Notes: generated by a model not told the origin, from the letters alone. A stretch of DNA of 64,000 nt from Pseudalkalibacillus sp045920555 (GCF_045920555.1 NZ_CP174509.1:1240001-1304000), one strand, 5' to 3'; counted from the first letter of the stretch, positions 49,236 through 58,634 are shown. Numbers and translations: made by a program.

Positions 49236-49703
49236 GGCCGTCTGATAAGTCCTAAAATAAAACAAGACCAAGTAGCGTTTTTCGTCCTACTTGGCCTTGT
49301 TTTTGTCTTTTCTTGGAAAGTATCCATTCTTAGACCAGCTACTTTCAGTAGGTTATGGGCTAATGCTACAATCCCGAATTCGACGTGAACTTTGTCGAGA
49401 CCCCGCAAAGAAAATCTGCGGAACGACCGATTGCCCTTGATGTGACCAAAAACGCTTTCGACCTCAACTTTACGTTGAGCGTATTTTACCACGTTTTCTT
49501 CACTTTCAAGGGCTGCCTTCGCTTTCACTTTCATTTCTTCGAAAATCGGATTCCAATGAACTTGACGGTTGCCTTTCGCCTTCGTACATTTCGGCATCAA
49601 TGGTCATCCCGTACAATCCTCGCATTCATAAATCTTTAAGTTCTGTTCGTAGCCAGAGGCATTCTTGCGTGTTTGATATTTTTGAAAAGAGACAGACCCT
49701 GTA
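49236..49703 (-). mobile_element. IS1182-family transposase fragment
   Basis: On the minus strand, NASGYEQNLKIYECEDCTG, then an in-frame TGA in place of a zinc-site cysteine, then PKCTKAKGNRQVHWNPIFEE and KVEVESVFGHIKGNRSFRRF, LRGLDKVHVEFGIVALAHNL are the C-terminal part of an IS1182-type transposase (including the Y-x-x-R-x-x-x-E DDE glutamate region). GCCGTCTGATAAGTCC at about 49233 resembles the terminal inverted repeat. Only the last ~150 of ~450 residues remain, so it is inactive. Confidence 0.85.
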
Positions 49704-49742
49704 ATCCTGGGTGGAAACTGTCTTTTTATGTTATTTGAGACT

Positions 49743-50453
49743 TTATAAGGTGCCCATATCCGCCATCTGATCTAGCTCCAAGGGCAAAAAAGCATACTCT
49801 CCGTCCTTAATAATCTCACATTTACGAACTGGAATAGGATGTTTGAAAATCGGCCCATCTACTACTGTGGTATGGAACTCTCCACCTTCTCCGCAGGGGT
49901 CAATACCTCGAGCTTCGAGCTCCTTCACGTATTCATGGGTTAACGTTCGCCCTAAATCGTCTTCTCGCATTCCTAATGATAAATTAACAGTTACAATTAT
50001 GGTTACAAATCCTAGATTAATGAACTCTTTGACAGCTTCACGATGATTCATTTCCCATAAAGGCATCCCAAGCTTTAATCCAGCATTCTTCGAAACCTTT
50101 TCATGCCAACAGCCATGAGCAGGCATGTCCAGGTCTCCAGTTACCAACACTTCTGCTCCTTGATTTTTTGCTTTTTCTAAAAGGTGCATAAATACTTTTT
50201 CATAATCTGTCCAACTTGCAGCTGCAGCATATACGGGCAAACCTATAGATTCAGCTTGGGCACGTATAAGTTCCGGAGGCATTCCGTGAGATCTGGAACG
50301 ATTCCCTTCTTCCTCTAGCATGACGACCAGTCCAACCGCTTCTCCAACTTTTACTGCTTTATATAGAGCTAAGACACTATCCTTTCCTCCGCTAAAAGAA
50401 GTTATAAATTTATGCCCGCGAGCACCATTTTTCCAATCCATTAATTCAGCCAT
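49743..50453 (-). CDS. Dph6-like ATP-pyrophosphatase (diphthine-ammonia ligase family)
   Basis: A 236-residue PP-loop enzyme: FITSFSGGKDSVLALYKA near the N-terminus (S-G-G-K-D-S binds pyrophosphate), ILVTGDLDM-type region VLVTGDLDMPAHGCWHEKV, and ARGIDPCGEGGEFHTTVVDG, the E-x-G-E-F-H-T motif shared with archaeal/eukaryotic Dph6. Bacteria lack diphthamide, so its substrate is another carboxylate amidated through an adenylate; which one is unknown. ATG follows GGGGAAAG. Single gene. Confidence 0.85.
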   Translation of the reverse strand: MAELMDWKNGARGHKFITSFSGGKDSVLALYKAVKVGEAVGLVVMLEEEGNRSRSHGMPPELIRAQAESIGLPVYAAAASWTDYEKVFMHLLEKAKNQGAEVLVTGDLDMPAHGCWHEKVSKNAGLKLGMPLWEMNHREAVKEFINLGFVTIIVTVNLSLGMREDDLGRTLTHEYVKELEARGIDPCGEGGEFHTTVVDGPIFKHPIPVRKCEIIKDGEYAFLPLELDQMADMGTL

Positions 50454-50999
50454 TCATTTCTTTCCCCTTTATTCTACTGGCTTTTTCACGATGTCTATTA
50501 TTAGCCAATTTCAAATATTATATATGAGGTTTCATAGTTCTTTTTGTTTAATTCTATCACGATTGGACCCTACAGATAAGATATTACTGCATCCTGATAC
50601 AAAAAAGAACTTGAAATACTAAGAATGAATAAAAGAGATGTTCATCTCAAAGAAACTACTTCATTGTCAACAGTGAAAAGATGAGTCATTACGTTAAAGG
50701 AGGCTTTACTTGAAGTCACTACACAGTAGTCATCTGAACGATCTTCCATTAAGCAATTGCTGAATAAGCACTTGAACCATACATACATAAGAACTGGGCA
50801 GGTTAATTGAACAAGTTTTAAATTGAATAGTTTAAAGTTATAGAGGCATTTCTTTATGAGGAATGTTTTTTATTTTTTCTAAAATTATAAAGGATATTTA
50901 TTTAACAATAATAATATAATGAAAGTGAATAATTATTTATTGTAAAACGATAAATTATGTGTTAAATTTAAATCGAAATAAAGAAGCGAGGTGCTTTTT
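50454..50999. other. Gene-free stretch
   Basis: About 546 bp, AT-rich, with no supported ORF or RNA. It must contain the promoter of the DUF2975 operon near its right end, but no clear -35/-10 pair was chosen. Confidence 0.5.
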
Positions 51000-51479
51000 A
51001 TGAAACGAGGAACACTCTTTTTAAAGGTGGTTGTTTTTCTTCTTGCAATTCCGATTCTTGCAATGTGCATATTTTTGTTGCCATGGATCGCCAGTGATGT
51101 ATCAGAAAATAATTGGGAGTTTGCATATTTGGTATATCCAGTCTTGATATGTATGTATGCATCGGCGATTCCATTTTTCATCGCATTGTATCAGGCGTTC
51201 CGATTGCTGAGCTATATTGACAAGAACAAAGCGTTCTCGGAATTGTCTGTAAGAGCTTTGAGGAATATCAAATTCTGTGCAATCACTATCAGTGTCTTGT
51301 ATCTGGTCAGCATGCCATTCTTCTATCTTATAGGGGAGAAAGACGATGCCCCAGGCGTCATCGTAATCGGAATGGTTCTTACGTTTGCGCCAATGGTGGT
51401 TGCTGTCTTTGCTGCTGTTCTCCAAAGGCTTTTACAAGAAGCCATAGATATAAAATCAGAAAATGATTTAACGGTCTGA
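51000..51479 (+). CDS. DUF2975 membrane protein (YoaS-like)
   Basis: A 159-residue protein with four membrane helices (about 7-30, 42-68, 91-112 and 121-147), of the DUF2975 family: YQAFRLLSYIDKNKAFSELSVRALRNIK is the diagnostic cytoplasmic loop. ATG 51000 follows GCGAGGTG. Next comes a Cro/CI regulator and a DUF817 protein, the same order as yoaS-yozG-yoaT in B. subtilis. Function unknown. Confidence 0.88.
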   Translation: MKRGTLFLKVVVFLLAIPILAMCIFLLPWIASDVSENNWEFAYLVYPVLICMYASAIPFFIALYQAFRLLSYIDKNKAFSELSVRALRNIKFCAITISVLYLVSMPFFYLIGEKDDAPGVIVIGMVLTFAPMVVAVFAAVLQRLLQEAIDIKSENDLTV

Positions 51480-51489
51480 GGTGAATAAC

Positions 51490-51711
51490 ATGGCGATTAT
51501 TATCAATATTGATGTAATGCTGGCTAAAAGGAAAATGAGCGTGACAGAGCTTTCGGAGAGGGTTGGAATAACGATGGCTAATCTTTCCATATTGAAAAAT
51601 GGGAAGGCAAAAGCAATTCGATTTTCAACCTTAGAGGCAATCTGTAAAGCATTAGAGTGTCAGCCTGGTGATATTTTAGAATATAAAAGTGAGAAAGACG
51701 ATCAAGTTTAG
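51490..51711 (+). CDS. Cro/CI-type HTH regulator (YozG-like)
   Basis: A 73-residue single HTH_26 domain protein: MLAKRKMSVTELSERVGITM, ANLSILKNGKAKAIRFSTLE, AICKALECQPGDILEY. It is the standard DNA-binding partner of DUF2975 membrane proteins. ATG 51490 sits behind TGAGGTG, 10 bp after the membrane protein stop. Confidence 0.9.
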   Translation: MAIIINIDVMLAKRKMSVTELSERVGITMANLSILKNGKAKAIRFSTLEAICKALECQPGDILEYKSEKDDQV

Positions 51712-51725
51712 TTGGAGGCAAAATC

Positions 51726-52517
51726 ATGAGAGCGTTAAAACAACTCTTTCGTTTTGGTTGGGAGCAAGCCCTATCCTGTTTGTTTCCCGTAGTTATTTTT
51801 GCCTCTTTGGCAATTACACAAATCATGCCACTTCCCTTCCTGCCACGGTATGATTGGCTGCTCATCATCTGCCTTCTGATGCAGTGGTGGATGGTACGTT
51901 TTGGACTTGAAACGTGGGATGAACTAAAGGTTATCACATTGTTTCACCTTATTGGGCTTGCTCTTGAACTATTCAAGGTGCATATGGGTTCCTGGTCTTA
52001 TCCGGAGGAAGGATATTCCAAATTATTCGGAGTGCCTTTGTATAGTGGATTCATGTACGCAAGTGTAGCGAGTTATCTTTGCCAGGCGTGGAGGAGGTTG
52101 AAGGTTCAATTGGTTAAGTGGCCGCCATTTTGGATAGTTGTATCTCTTGCAGCTGCAATTTATTTGAATTTTTTTACTCATCATTATTGGATTGATGTTC
52201 GTTGGTGGTTATCTGGACTTGTAATCATCGTCTTTTGGCAATCATGGGTCACATATGCGGTTAATGGAAGTCGTTACCGAATGCCTCTTGCACTTGCTTT
52301 TGTGCTCATAGGATTTTTTATATGGATAGCCGAAAATATCGCAACATTCTTTGGAGCTTGGGAATACCCAAATCAAACAGAGGCATGGAGTCTCGTACAT
52401 CTAGGAAAGGTAACTTCATGGCTCTTATTAGTGATTGTTAGCTTTCTTATAGTGGCGACGTTAAAGCAAATCAAGGGAAGAAGCTCCACCAGGATGGGTG
52501 CCAGTCAATTTTTTTAG
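51726..52517 (+). CDS. DUF817 membrane protein (YoaT-like)
   Basis: A 263-residue membrane protein with about eight helices. DUF817 signatures: FGWEQALSCLFPVVIFASLA, FKVHMGSWSYPEEGYSKLFG, VPLYSGFMYASVASYLCQAW and IGFFIWIAENIATFFGAWEY. Third gene of the YoaS-YozG-YoaT-like block, 14 bp after the regulator with TTGGAGG. No established role. Confidence 0.9.
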   Translation: MRALKQLFRFGWEQALSCLFPVVIFASLAITQIMPLPFLPRYDWLLIICLLMQWWMVRFGLETWDELKVITLFHLIGLALELFKVHMGSWSYPEEGYSKLFGVPLYSGFMYASVASYLCQAWRRLKVQLVKWPPFWIVVSLAAAIYLNFFTHHYWIDVRWWLSGLVIIVFWQSWVTYAVNGSRYRMPLALAFVLIGFFIWIAENIATFFGAWEYPNQTEAWSLVHLGKVTSWLLLVIVSFLIVATLKQIKGRSSTRMGASQFF

Positions 52518-52748
52518 ACTTGCATTATTTTATGAACGATGTTTAAAATCCTGTAATATAAAATAAATTGACAGATGAACCCCATTGTCGCCTAAGGAGT
52601 TTTATGAAGGGGAACTTCTGTTAAGAAACATTATTTTAAATAAATATGTAGGATTCTTTATACATTTATTTAATACAAAGGAGTATACAGGAATGTGTTG
52701 AAATTTTCTTGTATGAATTATTTTGTAAAGGGAGAGTGAATATGCAAT

Positions 52749-53414
52749 ATGAAGAATAAAACTTATATTGATTTAAGCCATACTATTGAAGATGGTCTTA
52801 TAACTTACAAAGGACTTCCTGCTCCAATTATCTGTGATTATCTTAGTCGCGAAGAATCTCGAAAACATTATGAAATAGGAACAGAATTTCAAATTGGAAA
52901 AATAGAAATGGTCTCTAATACGGGAACTTATGTTGATGTTCCATTCCATAGATACTCTGATGGAAAAGACCTTTCAGAAACGACCATCGATAAAATGGCT
53001 GGCTTGGAAGGGATTATTGTTCATGTTGATGGAAACAAAAAAGAAATTGATGAAGAATTATTTTATGACCTTGATATAGAAGGAAAAGCTGTTTTAATTC
53101 ATACAGGTTGGGACAAACATTGGAATACAGATCAGTATTTTGAAAACCATCCCTATTTAACCGAAAATGCAGCAAAATATTTAGCAAATAAGCAAGTTGC
53201 ATTAGTTGGGATTGATTCTGTAAATATAGATGACACTTCAGGAAAAGCTCGCCCCGTACATACCATTTTGTTGGGACAAGAAATACTAATTGTTGAACAC
53301 TTGTGCAATTTAAAGGAACTCACAAATAAAAACTTCTTGTTTTATGCCGTATCTCCCAAAATTAAAGGATTTGGAACTTTTCCTGTCCGGGCTTTTGCGG
53401 AAATATTAAACTAA
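52749..53414 (+). CDS. Cyclase family protein (kynurenine formamidase fold), altered metal site
   Basis: A 221-residue protein of the cyclase/KynB-type family: YIDLSHTIEDGLITYKGLPA at the start and VLIHTGWDKHW, VGIDSVNIDD later. The family metal motif H-x-G-T-H-x-D-x-P-x-H reads N-T-G-T-Y-V-D-V-P-F-H (MVSNTGTYVDVPFHRY), so two histidine ligands are replaced by Asn and Tyr while Asp and the last His remain. The activity may therefore differ from formamidase. ATG 52749 has the better fit, though GGGAGAG is about 15 bp upstream. Single gene. Confidence 0.82.
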   Translation: MKNKTYIDLSHTIEDGLITYKGLPAPIICDYLSREESRKHYEIGTEFQIGKIEMVSNTGTYVDVPFHRYSDGKDLSETTIDKMAGLEGIIVHVDGNKKEIDEELFYDLDIEGKAVLIHTGWDKHWNTDQYFENHPYLTENAAKYLANKQVALVGIDSVNIDDTSGKARPVHTILLGQEILIVEHLCNLKELTNKNFLFYAVSPKIKGFGTFPVRAFAEILN

Positions 53415-53640
53415 ATAATGTTAAGTATGTAATAGAGTTATAGAAAATAAAATAAAACGTATATTTTGCTTATTCAATCGGTTGCAATTAAAGAGCATAG
53501 TAATTGCGCTGATTATTCAATTAAAGGTTTTTAGGGCGCTTTCGTTGAAGATCGCTGAGCTGTTTATGCAGCTCTTTATATTTAATAAACGTGCAAATTA
53601 ATTTAATAAAAAACAATCATGAATAGTAGATAACTACACA

Positions 53641-53674
53641 ACAACTCAATAACCATAAATTGAGTTGTTTTTTT
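53641..53674 (+). terminator. Rho-independent terminator
   Basis: ACAACTCAAT pairs perfectly with ATTGAGTTGT around an 8-nt loop and is followed by T-rich sequence. Confidence 0.9.
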
Positions 53675-53690
53675 GGTGACAAAAATATAC

Positions 53691-53727
53691 CCTAATGTTA
53701 GGATGTATTTATCCTATATTTAGGATA
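53691..53727 (+). promoter_or_regulatory. Two palindromic operators before the DoxX-pirin-MarR operon
   Basis: CCTAATGTTAGG (53691-53702) and TATCCTATATTTAGGATA (53710-53727) are perfect inverted repeats sharing the CCTA/TAGG core, about 22 bp apart centre to centre. They lie 47-83 bp before the DoxX gene and are likely sites for the MarR regulator in the same operon. Confidence 0.7.
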
Positions 53728-53773
53728 AATTGTTTCAAGATAAATAATATTAGCATAAAAGGAGAGGTTTTTA

Positions 53774-54107
53774 ATGGGTGTTTTATCAATTATTCTTCAA
53801 GTTTTATTAGGATTAGGATTCCTAATGTTTGGAGCAAATGGTGGATGAATTTGGGCGTTATGGGTATCCAGGAAGCTTTAGGATATTTACAGGTTTGGTT
53901 GAAGTTATTGCAGCGGTATTAGTTATCTCCGGTATTTGGAATGATAAATTAGCTGCGTGGGGTGGTTTATTTATTGTTGGGATAATGCTTGGGGGAATTT
54001 TCACACACCTCAAAGTTAAGGATCCTGTAAACAAAATGATGATGCCGATTGTTTTATTAATTCTTGGATTAATTGTATTACTTATAAATTTTGGATCATT
54101 ACTTTGA
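53774..54107 (+). pseudogene. DoxX family membrane protein gene with internal frameshift
   Basis: ATG 53774 behind AGGAGAG opens MGVLSIILQVLLGLGFLMFG and soon stops; the plus-one frame continues QMVDEFGRYGYPGSFRIFTG, LVEVIAAVLVISGIWNDKLA, FTHLKVKDPVNKMMMPIVLL to a normal C-terminus. The join falls at about 53825-53845 where a handful of residues (normally K-x-x-G-S) are also missing, so a small deletion has shifted the frame. DoxX proteins are four-helix membrane proteins linked to redox and thiol stress. The rest of the operon is intact. Confidence 0.85.
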
Positions 54108-54134
54108 GCCTACTAACATAAAGGAGGGATTAAA

Positions 54135-54896
54135 ATGGAAATTGAAATTATTAAACCACAGGATCAGGCGTTTGGGCAGTTTGATGGTGGTAAAATAATA
54201 GAACAGAAACCCATCGGCTTTTCTGGTGAAGGATCACTAATAAATAGGCTAGGACCATTATTTTACTGGGCATGGGCAAAATCTGAGGGCGAAGGTGGTA
54301 TTGGTTTTCATCCTCATCAGGGTTTTGAGATATTAAGCTACAACATTAAAGGGAGAGGTCGTCACCAGGATACCCTTGGTACGATTAGCGAAGTAGGTGC
54401 TGGTGGTGTTCAAGTGATGCAAACCGGCTCAGGTGTGCAACATGCCGAATCTCTTCTTGAGCCGTCAGAAGGGTTCCAAATTTGGTTCGAGCCGCACTTA
54501 AGCAAAGCCATAAAACGAACACCCACTTACTCAAAATACGTGCATGAAGATTTCCCAATCAATTCAGAAAACGGTGTAATGGTTAAGACGATATTAGGTG
54601 AACATTCACCAATCAATCTCCTGACAGATGCCAAAATGTACGATGTTGAAATTGGAAATGGTGCAACCTATAAGTATGCTCTTTCACCTAATCGGACACT
54701 AGCTGGTTTAGCTATTAGAGGTAATGGTGGTGTCATTGATGAATTAGAGGTTTCATTTGATAATAAGGATTTCATCATTATTCAATCAGAGAAAGTTGAA
54801 ACATTTACCATTCAGCCTAAAGGTGAAGAACTTCGGATGCTGCTAATAGAGATTCCAACTGAAGTTGATTATCCTTTATACAGAAAACCAAGATAA
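54135..54896 (+). CDS. Pirin family protein
   Basis: A 253-residue bicupin of the pirin family: GFHPHQGFEILSYNIKGRGR holds the iron-binding H-P-H and a following Glu, VMQTGSGVQHAESL carries the HAE motif. Some pirins act as quercetinases, others as redox sensors. AAAGGAGGG precedes the ATG. In the operon with DoxX, MarR and an FMN reductase, a role in quinone/redox stress is inferred. Confidence 0.88.
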   Translation: MEIEIIKPQDQAFGQFDGGKIIEQKPIGFSGEGSLINRLGPLFYWAWAKSEGEGGIGFHPHQGFEILSYNIKGRGRHQDTLGTISEVGAGGVQVMQTGSGVQHAESLLEPSEGFQIWFEPHLSKAIKRTPTYSKYVHEDFPINSENGVMVKTILGEHSPINLLTDAKMYDVEIGNGATYKYALSPNRTLAGLAIRGNGGVIDELEVSFDNKDFIIIQSEKVETFTIQPKGEELRMLLIEIPTEVDYPLYRKPR

Positions 54897-54922
54897 CCTT
54901 AATTTTAAATAGGAGGTTGGGT

Positions 54923-55366
54923 ATGCAAGATCAAAATAATCTGGATTTGAGATTGTTTCGTGTTTGGATGAAAGCTTCAAAAGCTGTTGTTGAAAATATT
55001 CAGAAGGATATTGAAAGTCATAATATTAATAATGAAAATTTTATGTCTCTGGAATTGCTTTACAGTAAAGGTCCTCATCCCGTCCAAAAAATTAGTGAAA
55101 TACTCTCTATTCCTAGTGGAAGTATCACCTATGTTGTAGATAGGTTAGAAAAGAAAGGGCTTGTGGAAAGACAACCAAACCCTAATGATAGAAGGGCTTC
55201 TAATGTGGTCTTAACGGAAGAAGGAAGAGCACTATTTGACGAGATTTTCCCGAAACACGTTGCAACCATTTCTCAAAATTTATCATTTATCTCAAATGAT
55301 GAAAAAGAACAGCTAATTGATTTATTAAAGAAAATTGGAATAGGTGCACAGAATTTGGAAAAATAA
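54923..55366 (+). CDS. MarR family regulator (MhqR-like)
   Basis: A 147-residue MarR-type winged helix: ENFMSLELLYSKGPHPVQKI, IPSGSITYVVDRLEKKGLVE, RQPNPNDRRASNVVLTEEG (the DxR wing). ATG 54923 follows AGGAGGTTGGGT. Gene order DoxX, pirin, MarR, FMN reductase recalls the quinone-responsive MhqR/YodB systems of Bacillus; this regulator is the likely owner of the palindromes at 53691-53727. Confidence 0.88.
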   Translation: MQDQNNLDLRLFRVWMKASKAVVENIQKDIESHNINNENFMSLELLYSKGPHPVQKISEILSIPSGSITYVVDRLEKKGLVERQPNPNDRRASNVVLTEEGRALFDEIFPKHVATISQNLSFISNDEKEQLIDLLKKIGIGAQNLEK

Positions 55367-55396
55367 ATTTAAAAAGCTATACAGGAGGAAGAAACA

Positions 55397-55948
55397 ATGA
55401 CAAATGAAAAATTGAATGTAGGTATTATTTTAGGTAGTACAAGGCAAGTGCGAGTTAGCCCGCAAGTAGGAGAATGGGTTAAAGGAATCGCTGACAAACG
55501 CGGAGATGCAAACTATGAAATCGTAGATATCGCTGATTATCAATTACCTTTTTTAGGAACCACTGATGGGACTGAACCAGGAATTGCAGCTTGGAACGAA
55601 AAACTTAACAGCTTGGATGGATTCGTATTTATCGTTCAGGAATATAATCACAGTATAACAGGAGCCTTAAAAAATGCACTTGATTTCGCTCGTGAAGCCT
55701 GGAATAACAAAGCAGCAGGTATCGTTAGTTATGGTTCAACCGGTGGTGCTCGTGCAGCTGAACATTTACGAGGAATCTTGGGTGAATTAATGATTGCAGA
55801 TGTCCGTGTACATCCTACATTGTCCTTATTTACCGACTTTGAAAACTATACTACATTTAAACCAGCTGAATTGCATCTTAATAACGTAAATGCAATGCTT
55901 GACCAAGTTGTTGCTTGGAGCGGTGCTTTAAAAACCTTAAGAAAATAA
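55397..55948 (+). CDS. NADPH-dependent FMN reductase family protein
   Basis: A 183-residue flavodoxin-fold reductase: VGIILGSTRQVRVSPQVGEW (phosphate-binding GSTR loop), FVFIVQEYNHSITGALKNAL, DFAREAWNNKAAGIVSYGST and GGARAAEHLRGIL. It reduces FMN or quinones/azo compounds with NADPH. AGGAGGA precedes the ATG. Last gene of the DoxX-pirin-MarR operon, followed by a strong terminator. Confidence 0.9.
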   Translation: MTNEKLNVGIILGSTRQVRVSPQVGEWVKGIADKRGDANYEIVDIADYQLPFLGTTDGTEPGIAAWNEKLNSLDGFVFIVQEYNHSITGALKNALDFAREAWNNKAAGIVSYGSTGGARAAEHLRGILGELMIADVRVHPTLSLFTDFENYTTFKPAELHLNNVNAMLDQVVAWSGALKTLRK

Positions 55949-55963
55949 TCAAATATCATATTG

Positions 55964-56001
55964 AAGGCCAATCCCTTGATACATAAGGGATTGGCCTTTT
56001 T
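55964..56001 (+). terminator. Terminator of the redox-stress operon
   Basis: AAGGCCAATCCCTT pairs perfectly with AAGGGATTGGCCTT over 14 bp, then five T. Confidence 0.95.
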
Positions 56002-56489
56002 ACTAACTTCATATAGGAGACTTTAACTAAGAAATTATATATTATTGAATAAGCATAGCCTTGAACAACTAGAAGCCCTGTCTCTTTAAGAGCGTGGTTC
56101 TTTTTTTAGGAATACGTTAACAACGTGAATTGTTAGAAGATATAGATGAATGAGAGGAATGATGTTCCTGCCCTAACAAAAAAATAACGGAATAAAAGAC
56201 TTCGATAGGTATACTACATAAGGGCCAGAGTTATTGTATCAAATGTAAAAATTTTATCTTTAAGGTTAAATAAAACCTTATTCCAATACCAGAGGTCTAA
56301 CAAAAAAAGCTCAAACTCTAACCAGGTTTGAGCTTTTTATTGAGGATTAAGTGTAATGTTTGAATTAAGTATTCTCCCGTTAGGACTGCTTGTTTAATAT
56401 CAATGCAGATCAAATATTCAGATCGATATTTTAGGCGTTAGTTAAAGAAGTAACGACCAATTTTCTATTGTCATTTTGAGATTAAAATT
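56002..56489. other. Gene-free stretch with one terminator-like hairpin
   Basis: No supported ORF. AAAAAGCTCAAAC (56304-56316) pairs with GTTTGAGCTTTTT (56326-56338), a bidirectional terminator with no obvious gene before it, perhaps left from a lost gene. Confidence 0.5.
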
Positions 56490-56533
56490 AAAAAACGGTA
56501 TGCCCAAACTGATGTCTGTTGGCACGCCGTTTT
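56490..56533 (-). terminator. Terminator of the subtilase gene
   Basis: AAAACGGCGTGCC (minus, 56533-56521) pairs with GGCATACCGTTTT (56504-56492) with two central mismatches or wobble pairs, followed on the minus strand by TTTAATTTT. Confidence 0.7.
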
Positions 56534-56597
56534 CTTTACATTATTAAATCTACACCATAAAACTGGCCTTTTTCACCACTGAAGGGCTTTTAATATA

Positions 56598-58085
56598 TTA
56601 CTTTACCGCATTATATGCATTTACTACGCCATGACCGAAGATTGGATCATAGCCGTTTTTACCTGAATCATCCGCAGTTTGTTGTAAGTGTGTTTGTACT
56701 TGGCTTGGAGATGGCTTCTTTCCTGTTTCTTCATATGTTTTAGCGATATATGCAGAAGCTACACCAGCAACTTGTGGTGAAGCCATCGAAGTTCCGCCCT
56801 TCCAGCCGTAGCCTTGTGTACCGAATTGTTCTTTTCCAACTGGAGAATTTAAATAAGTCGGAACAGCACTTAATACCAACCATTTGTAGTCACCAGGTAC
56901 GCGTGTTCCATTATAGTCAGGGCCTAAATCCCCGCCTGGAGCAGATAGATTGATATTTCCGTTTCCATAATTAGAGTAGAATGCAAGACGATCCTCTGTA
57001 CCAAATCCTCCACCTAAAGCAGAAACAGTAATTACACCAGGGATTTGCGCTGGTACCTTAAATGCAGCACCTTGCACATCATAAGCAGCTGTAGCAGGAT
57101 TCGCATCTAAAGTAGCATTATACCAATCAGCTAGCTTTGCGGGGTTGCTTAAATCCTGACCGTCGTTACCTGCAGAAGCAACAACTGTTACATTTTTATT
57201 CGTAGCATAACGAATCGCACGGTTGTAAGCTACCATATCAGCAGCGTCATTACCTAAACGGATCTTCTCGCCTGTCGCAGGATCTGTGTAATACCATTGA
57301 CCAACTACTCTTGTACCCCCTAAACTCATGTTGATTACATCAACTCCGTCATCTGCAGCAGCAATAATAGCATCTGTAATCCAAATTTGCTGTGCACCAC
57401 CTGTAGCACCGAACACTCGGTATGAACGGAGTCCAACTTCAGGTGCAATACCTTTAATACGGCCATTTGCACCGATTGTTCCAGCAACATGAGTACCATG
57501 GCTATTGAAATCCCATGCATCAGTGGTTCCAGGGACAAAAGTTTTTGAACCAGGAACGATATTATCCTTTAAATCGGGGTGGTCGAAATCAATGCCAGTG
57601 TCGATAATACCGACTACTACATCTTTACTCCCGCCTGAAAGGGCATGGCTCTCACCTTTATTCGTTACTCGCTCAATATCCCATTGCCAGCCAGCTTCCC
57701 AAATGCTTTCGTCAGCTGGTACAGGTTGTAATCCACTTTGCTCAACGTCAGCAGCAGTCACTTCAACTTCAGGTAGATTTAAAGAGACTTCCAATGCTGG
57801 AGCAAGGCTCGCAACATTTGTATTTTTTACTAATGATTTAATAAATGCAGCAGGATTGGAAGTTGTAGCCTCAACTGTTCCAATCTTGGCTACCTCATAC
57901 GTTACTTCTCCCCCAGCCTTCTCAATGATTGACTTGTAATTTGCAGGCAGGCTGTTTTCAGATTTAAAAACAACTAAAAATGCCTGATTTGAGCTGGATG
58001 TTTCTTTCTGTGATGCAAATGCGCTGAAACTAAATGATGAAAAAGCAAGTAAAACACCTAAAAATAGTAACAAACCTTTCTTCAT
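56598..58085 (-). CDS. Secreted subtilisin-like serine protease (S8)
   Basis: A 495-residue prepro-subtilase. Signal peptide about 1-25 (LLLFLGVLLAFSSFSFSAFA), propeptide-like region to about 120, then the S8 domain with the full triad: Asp162 in VGIIDTGIDFDHPDL, His196 in FNSHGTHVAGTI and Ser433 in KGGTSMASPQVAG; the oxyanion Asn lies in VVASAGNDGQ (~307). Two insertions flank the mid part (GQWYYTDPATGEKIRLG at ~262 and a loop at ~320-345). It ends right after the catalytic domain (HGVVNAYNAVK), so there is no anchor. Extracellular protein degradation is its likely role. GAAGGGATG precedes the ATG. Confidence 0.93.
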   Translation of the reverse strand: MKKGLLLFLGVLLAFSSFSFSAFASQKETSSSNQAFLVVFKSENSLPANYKSIIEKAGGEVTYEVAKIGTVEATTSNPAAFIKSLVKNTNVASLAPALEVSLNLPEVEVTAADVEQSGLQPVPADESIWEAGWQWDIERVTNKGESHALSGGSKDVVVGIIDTGIDFDHPDLKDNIVPGSKTFVPGTTDAWDFNSHGTHVAGTIGANGRIKGIAPEVGLRSYRVFGATGGAQQIWITDAIIAAADDGVDVINMSLGGTRVVGQWYYTDPATGEKIRLGNDAADMVAYNRAIRYATNKNVTVVASAGNDGQDLSNPAKLADWYNATLDANPATAAYDVQGAAFKVPAQIPGVITVSALGGGFGTEDRLAFYSNYGNGNINLSAPGGDLGPDYNGTRVPGDYKWLVLSAVPTYLNSPVGKEQFGTQGYGWKGGTSMASPQVAGVASAYIAKTYEETGKKPSPSQVQTHLQQTADDSGKNGYDPIFGHGVVNAYNAVK

Positions 58086-58634
58086 CTACTTCATCCCTTC
58101 AAGTTTATTTTCTTGTTGCACGATACCTATTCTATTATCTTAAAAAGACTCCTTCTCTGTGAATTTATAAAATCCCGACATTTATTGACATAATATGGTC
58201 CAATAGATTTAGTTGATTTCTGGAAACTATAAAACTTTGTTGAATGGTGGTGAAAAGATAGGAAATAAGATAGAAACAGCAGGTTGAACACTCAGAAGGT
58301 TATAAATACAATTGAGTTGGAATCGGTTCCATCAGGTAGTGATAGGGAAATATAAACCGTCGAAACCCAACTTTCAGTAAGCCTGAATTTTACTTGTTAA
58401 CTATGGGGACTTTCGTATAGGTAAAAAAAGGCAGCCAATCGAATGTCTGCCTTTTTTAATAATGAGGTTATTATCCAATAAGAAGTCATTCCGATTTAAA
58501 GGAAAGGTATTGAAACTCTCCAAAGGATTACTTCCTTATTTATGGAATATATACAATGGGAATTTTTTAATGTACGCATCATTTAACCTATGAGGAGATT
58601 AGTCAAAAATCATTTTTAAAAGGAGAGCGGGAAG
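58086..58634. other. Intergenic region with one terminator
   Basis: No supported gene. AAAAAAGGCAG (58424-58434) and CTGCCTTTTTT (58447-58457) form a bidirectional terminator with no obvious upstream gene on the plus strand. The DinB promoter must lie to its right but was not resolved. Confidence 0.5.
58424..58457. terminator. Bidirectional terminator hairpin
   Basis: An 11-bp stem, AAAAAAGGCAG / CTGCCTTTTTT, with a 12-nt loop, A-run and T-run on both sides. Confidence 0.85.
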
